This document shows positions 59,345-64,000 of a stretch of 64,000 nt of DNA, piece by piece (positions within the stretch are counted from its first letter, which is position 1; each line of letters starts with the position of its first letter). A program made the translations under genes and the position numbers. The stretch lies in assembly GCA_047967505.1 (NCBI GenBank), contig CM106541.1, one strand, 5' to 3'. Under the pieces are notes generated by a model that searched no databases, had not been told where the DNA came from, and worked only from the letters and a program-made list of their open reading frames with translations. The stretch comes from Dipteris shenzhenensis (Eukaryota; Polypodiophyta; Polypodiopsida; Gleicheniales).

Positions 59345-60401
59345 TATGTCCATTTAATCTTGTCGATTGTGCTTCCATTTTGTTGTTATACCCTTGACCA
59401 ATTGATAGATTTTCGATTGGAATAGGTGTTGGTTGAAAAGTGGCTAGTGGGTTAAAAATGTGCTAAAACGTGTGAAATCTTTGTTGTTTATGTTTTAAAA
59501 AGTTTAAATTGTTGTTTATTAGTTTCTCTACATAAAAAATGACCTATCACATGCTACTATGAAGGTTGATTTGACCCGTGAAGTGACAAGAGTGGTTGAA
59601 AAGTCAGAACTTTCATTTTGTGCAAAAATGTTTGTTTGTTGCACATAGCTAGGATAGTAGCTAGATTGCACTTTGCATGCATCACAGAAAAAACAAAATT
59701 TTATTTTAGGGTTGAAATTTAGCATTCTAGTGTCGACAATTCTAGGACGTTGAATTAAGAATAACCCGTCGCCACCGAATTAACAACGTTGGATTAGTCA
59801 CAACAACTCTTTGGCAAGTTGTCACCTACCTCTTCATAGAATAAAATTTTCCAACTGTCTAACCACCTACCCCAAGATTAATCCAGTGTGCCAAATTATT
59901 TTTTAACTCTAATTTTGAAAGTGAATAAATTTTGTGAAAATCAGCCAAGAATTGATGTAAAATCCAAGGCCTGAATCACTTAATCTTGTGTTGGTACTCT
60001 AATACCGTTGAATTAATTTCAACTATGGTCAACTTGAAACCTTTAAATTTTGCCAAGAATAGGGTTATCTTTTAATCTTGCATTTCAACTTGGGACACGA
60101 TCCTATAGAAGACAAAACATTGAATTAATCTACAGAGCCATCGAATTAAACTCTAGCATCTAATCCTGACCTAAGGTAGTAACAGTGTTCTAATAGATAC
60201 AAATCGATGAAGCATTCTTACCGGACTCAAGTTTGTCCAGTTGTGAGGCTGATTTGACCCAAACGCTAGACTAACCTTAATTCAGCGCTACTGAATTAAT
60301 TCTTAAACTAAAGTCATGTTTGAGTAGCATAGTTTATACTAGCAGATTGCTAGCAGGTCTTGCTAGCAGGTCTAACCAAACTTTGAACTCCAGAGTCATA
60401 T

Positions 60402-61878
60402 ATGCACCTCAAATCTGGAAGAATCTTAGGATCAAAAGTAGCTTTGAAAGATGGTGCATTGAACATTGATTTAGAGGCCATTTTGGGCCCAAGCATTGGA
60501 ACACTAAGAGAAAAGTCTTCTCTAAATAGCACATATTTTTTATTAGGGCCTTACTTCGAGTACAACTTAAGTATAGATGGGACCTTTAGCATTAAGAGCA
60601 ATTCACAAAATCTTAACGACACTCAAGTGTCCATTGCTGTAGATTTAGGAACTCAGTCTGCAACCTAGTCAACCTCCAATCGAATATACGAAGGAATATC
60701 TAGTTTCTTTGGAAGATTTGACCCTTGAGCACAATTGTTCAAAACTAGACAACCTTGATCCATTTGCTCATGGAAACTTAGTGACCTCAGGACCACATGT
60801 TGTCACAGAACCAACTGCGAGGGTGGTGACAACACCCTTTGAAATAGAATTACAATCTCAAATCTTGCACGATATGGAAGGAACAACCTTTCGATTTGAT
60901 TCGGAAGTAGGATCATCCGAATTGCCAAGAGGCTATCATGAGTATCAAGGAGAACAACCACCTGCAAGGTTTGCTTCAAGGTTTCCACCACCGCTAATCA
61001 AACTAAGACAATCAAGCCATGGTGGACCTTAAATCCCAAGACTCCAATAACAACAATGGCATATTAAGGGCCAACATCGAGGTTTAATCATGTAACTTCG
61101 AATCCTACATTTCTTCTAACACCTCAAATGATAAACCCATCAACTGGTGTGCAAAATGCGTCATTCTTTGCGGATCCTCATGTGGGATAATAAATAATGT
61201 CGATTCCACCTCAATGACCATTTAGACCTCAACAACCACCTCCATATTATGGTCAACAACAAATGCCATATCCTTAGCCACCTCCTATTCATCAGATGGT
61301 GTTTCCTGATGAGGCATTGAGAGCATTAGTTCGAGCTATAGGAAGGGGGGCTCTAGTGCAAGCTATAGTGTGTGTAGCAAGGGATAATCATGGTTCTAGG
61401 AATAGATCCATAGCCATCGCAAAACTGATAGTAGAATTCCAAGGAGAAGGTGATCCCATCACCTACATGGAACTCTTTGAACAAGTGTGTGCAACCTTTG
61501 GAGATGTCTCCAATGGTGACAAAATAGGAGCATTTGGAATACAATTGGATGGCAAGGTAGGAGCTTGGTATCGAGATCTTAAGCTTAAAGAGAAAGAGAC
61601 TTGAGCCATATTCAGAGGAGCATTTATTTTGGAGTACTCTCCAGGAGGCTCAAAGTGGACATTTGTAAATCAGTTGAATAAAAAAACATGAAAAAAGTTT
61701 ATTGCGAGATTCTATCGTGAAATCAAACATTTAAATGCAAGATGCGAGCCCCAAGAAAGGTTCAGCTTACCTCGATTCTTATTAGGCTTAAGAAGTCGTA
61801 AGCTGAATGATCAACTCACAGTGTTGAACATTACATCTTTTGAGGCATGCAGTAAGAAAGAAATCATGGGAGATCTTT
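60402..61878 (+). pseudogene. Ty3-type gag, second copy, truncated
   Basis: Homologous to 17027-18480. Segments are YFEYN...NDTQVSIA (60402-60668), NRIYEGIS.FFGRFDP across a stop, a divergent middle (60709-61032), then the capsid domain (FQGEGDPITYMELFEQ, GDKIGAFGIQLDGKVGAWY, 61296-61604). A TGA at 61602 stands where the minus-strand copy has TGG. Beyond it GAFILEYSPGG and RFLLGLRS are readable in broken frames. The sequence changes abruptly to copia gag at about 61879, before any zinc knuckle. Confidence 0.82.
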
Positions 61879-64000
61879 TAGACATCTATTGGAATTCGTG
61901 AGACATTTCCATCTTTCAATGACCTGGTTGCCATGTTGATCAGTGAAGAACTTCGTATTGGAGCTGATAGCTCATCCAACAAAAATGAAGAACAGGCTTT
62001 TTACTCCAATCGTAGTCGTGGACATGGCCGCGGTCGCTATGGCAAAGGCAGGGGGAGAAATAATAATGATGCCTATGCACGTAATGCAAATAATGATGCA
62101 AGACCTACACGAGGACGTGGAAGATGATTTACATCTTCTAATGATTCAAGAGATTGTTTTTATTATGGCAAAAGTGGTCATTATGCTAAGGACTGTTATA
62201 AAAAACAAGCAGATATCAGAAATGGAAAGTTACAACATGGTAACTATGCATCTAGCACTCATGATGATTGTTCAGAAAAGTTATTTGCTATGCAACAGAA
62301 GATGCACTCTACTACTATGCAGGATGATATGCGTGATGATGTATGGTATGTGGACTCAAGTGCATCAAATCACATGACCAACCGTGGGAATTGTTTTAAA
62401 GAATTGGATGCGATGCGTACACCTGGTTATGTTGAGACAGGAGATGATACAATCCACCCTATTGAGCATATGGGTAGAGTACCACTTGTAATGCAGGATG
62501 GAAAAGTTAAGCATTTGGAAGATGTGTTGCATGTGCCCATGATCACCAAGAACCTTGTGTCTGTAGGTCAAATGGTTGACCAAGGGTTGCAAGTATGGTT
62601 TAATTCTCATGGAGTATTTGTGGAAGATTTGAAAAACAAATGCAAACTTGTGACCAAGGGGGAGAAGAAAGGCAGATTATTCACTTTGGATGTGACTATG
62701 CCTAGTGCAGAAACTGCCATGTATGTTGATGGTTCGAAGGTGATAAATGACATAGATATTTGGCATAAGCGGATTGGACATGCAAACATGAAGAGGCTGA
62801 AATCTATGCAATCTAGTGGTGTTGTGACAGGGCTACCCAAGTTTAAGGACAATGCCATAGTGAAGGTGTGTGTAGCTTGTCAATTTGGAAAGCAAGCAAG
62901 GCATAGATTTATGCATCATGAGATAGAGAGCAGCAAGCCTCTAGAGATTATTCATAGTGATGTGTGGACTGCAGATACTATGACCATATGTGGATGCTAT
63001 TATTTTGTGACTTTCATTGATGATTACAGTCGCAAAGTTTGGGTGTATTTCATGAAGGCAAAGTCTGAGGTGTTTGGATACTTTCAAGAATTCAAAGCCA
63101 TGGTTAAGAAGGAGACAAGTCTGCAAATCAAATGCCTACAATCTGATAATGGGGGAGAATATACCTCACATGCATTTTTAGATTTTCTAAAAAGGAATGG
63201 TATTGTAAGGCACAAATCTTGCAGGTATACACCCCAAAAAAATGGTGTGGTGGAGAGAAAGAATCATCATATTGCAGAAGTTGCTAGAGCTCTCATGAAT
63301 GAGAGACAGATACAAAATGAGTTTTGGGGTGAGGCAGTGTCTACTGCCATATATATTATCAATCGCACACCAACTGCAGTGGTACATAATATCACACCAG
63401 AGGAGAGATATAGTGGCAAGAAGCCAGATCTATCACATTTGAAGGTTTTTGGTTGCATATGTTATGTGCATGTTCCAGATGAGTTGCGGACTAAGTTGGA
63501 TGCAAAGGCTGAGAAATGTATCTTTTTGGGATACTCATTTGAGCATAAGGGGTACAAATGTTATAACCCCATCACACGCAAGCTAAGGATCAGCCGTGAT
63601 ATGGTTTTTGATGAGCTTGCAAGTTGGTATGCATTGCCTCCTATAGTAGTTGATGATGGAAAGCCTACAGAGAATGTTGATAGGAATCCTATTGCTGAGA
63701 CTGTTACAATTGCAGGGCCTAGTGAGGCTAGTTCTAGCTCTTCCACTTCACCATGGAGTGGTAGTATGAGAAATTCAGCAGATAAGAGTGGATCAGCCCA
63801 TGCAAATAGCCCAAGGAAGGGCAAGGAAAAGATTGCAGAACAGGGTGGTACATCACGTGTAGGGGGAGAGTCAAGTGACTCAGACATGAGCTTGGATGAG
63901 GAGCTTGGAATTCCCAAAGTTACTTCACCTGGTGTTAGGAAATCCACAAGGGTATGATACCCAGTGGATAGGCTGACATATGATGGGATCAATGCCATAC
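61879..64000 (+). mobile_element. 5'-truncated copia element C (same family as B), runs off the window
   Basis: From about AGACATCTATTGG onward it follows element B from 27600. It begins mid-gag, with a knuckle CFYYGKSGHYAKDC at about 62150 and protease WYVDSSASNHMT (Gly of DSGAS changed to Ser). From 62290 a 555-codon frame covers integrase (WHKRIGHANMKR, GKQARHRF, HSDVWTAD, DDYSRKVWVYF, DNGGEYTSHAF, ERKNHHIAEVARAL) and the integrase tail up to a CGA-to-TGA stop at 63955. It lacks the 5-base deletion that breaks B. RT presumably follows beyond 64000. Confidence 0.9.

Overview
The window looks like nuclear DNA from a large, transposon-filled plant genome. The coding signals are Ty1/copia and Ty3-type LTR retrotransposons primed by the plant initiator-Met tRNA site, plant-type LINE tails, and a pentatricopeptide-repeat (PPR) gene of the PLS/E kind. 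The style of the PPR gene and the mix of element families suggest a fern or another seed-free vascular plant. That is inference, not proof. No tRNA, rRNA, CRISPR array or bacterial-style operon was seen.

Layout. 1-58 is the end of a copia LTR that cuts into a long inverted repeat (arms 59-2066 and 6718-8457). The spacer carries a decayed transposase-like gene with DGMDQ..LP and HTHEDID motifs. A second, N-terminal fragment of apparently the same family lies at 8980-9849 on the minus strand. 9875-20000 (minus) is a Ty3-type gag element split by a complete nested copia element A (11479-17021, TSD GCAAG). 21.4-23.35 kb is an old copia fragment. 23.4-26.3 and 32.5-33.05 kb hold unrecognised coding exons interrupted by copia element B (26299-32546), which has an internal 1-kb tandem duplication in pol. 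33.3-34.2 kb is a tandem repeat with two 69-bp hairpins. 34.27-35.25 kb (minus) encodes a histone H3-like protein with an unusually long tail. 35.5-36.3 kb is an intron-containing transposon-like gene. 36.2-38.65 kb is a PPR pseudogene with a partial tandem copy. 38.98-39.76 kb is a helicase-endonuclease fragment of Helentron type, and 40.3-42.0 kb another decayed copia pol. 44.2-46.2 kb is a P-loop NTPase plus nuclease-like gene resembling the Crinkler (CR) effector class, open for 546 codons but with two in-frame TAG codons upstream. 46.7-48.6 and 56.5-57.6 kb hold LINE 3' ends attached to (GA)n tracts. 48.86-52.9 kb is a Ty3/chromo-type element lacking its reverse-transcriptase core. 53.65-56.0 kb is copia debris. 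57.6-58.5 kb is a cluster of GA/TC microsatellites. 58.8-61.88 kb is a second copy of the Ty3-type gag element, fused at about 61879 to a 5'-truncated copia (element C) that runs off the right edge.

How it fits together. Nearly everything is mobile or derived from mobile DNA, in nested layers. Four stop codons can be checked against an intact copy inside the window, and all four are C:G to T:A changes (CAG to TAG, CGA to TGA, TGG to TAG/TGA), as expected when methylated cytosines deaminate. Some other stops in element B are transversions. The loci that are not obviously ordinary retroelements, and so most worth follow-up, are the CR-type NTPase-nuclease gene, the long-tailed H3-like gene, the HTHEDID transposase family within long inverted repeats, and the helicase-endonuclease fragment.
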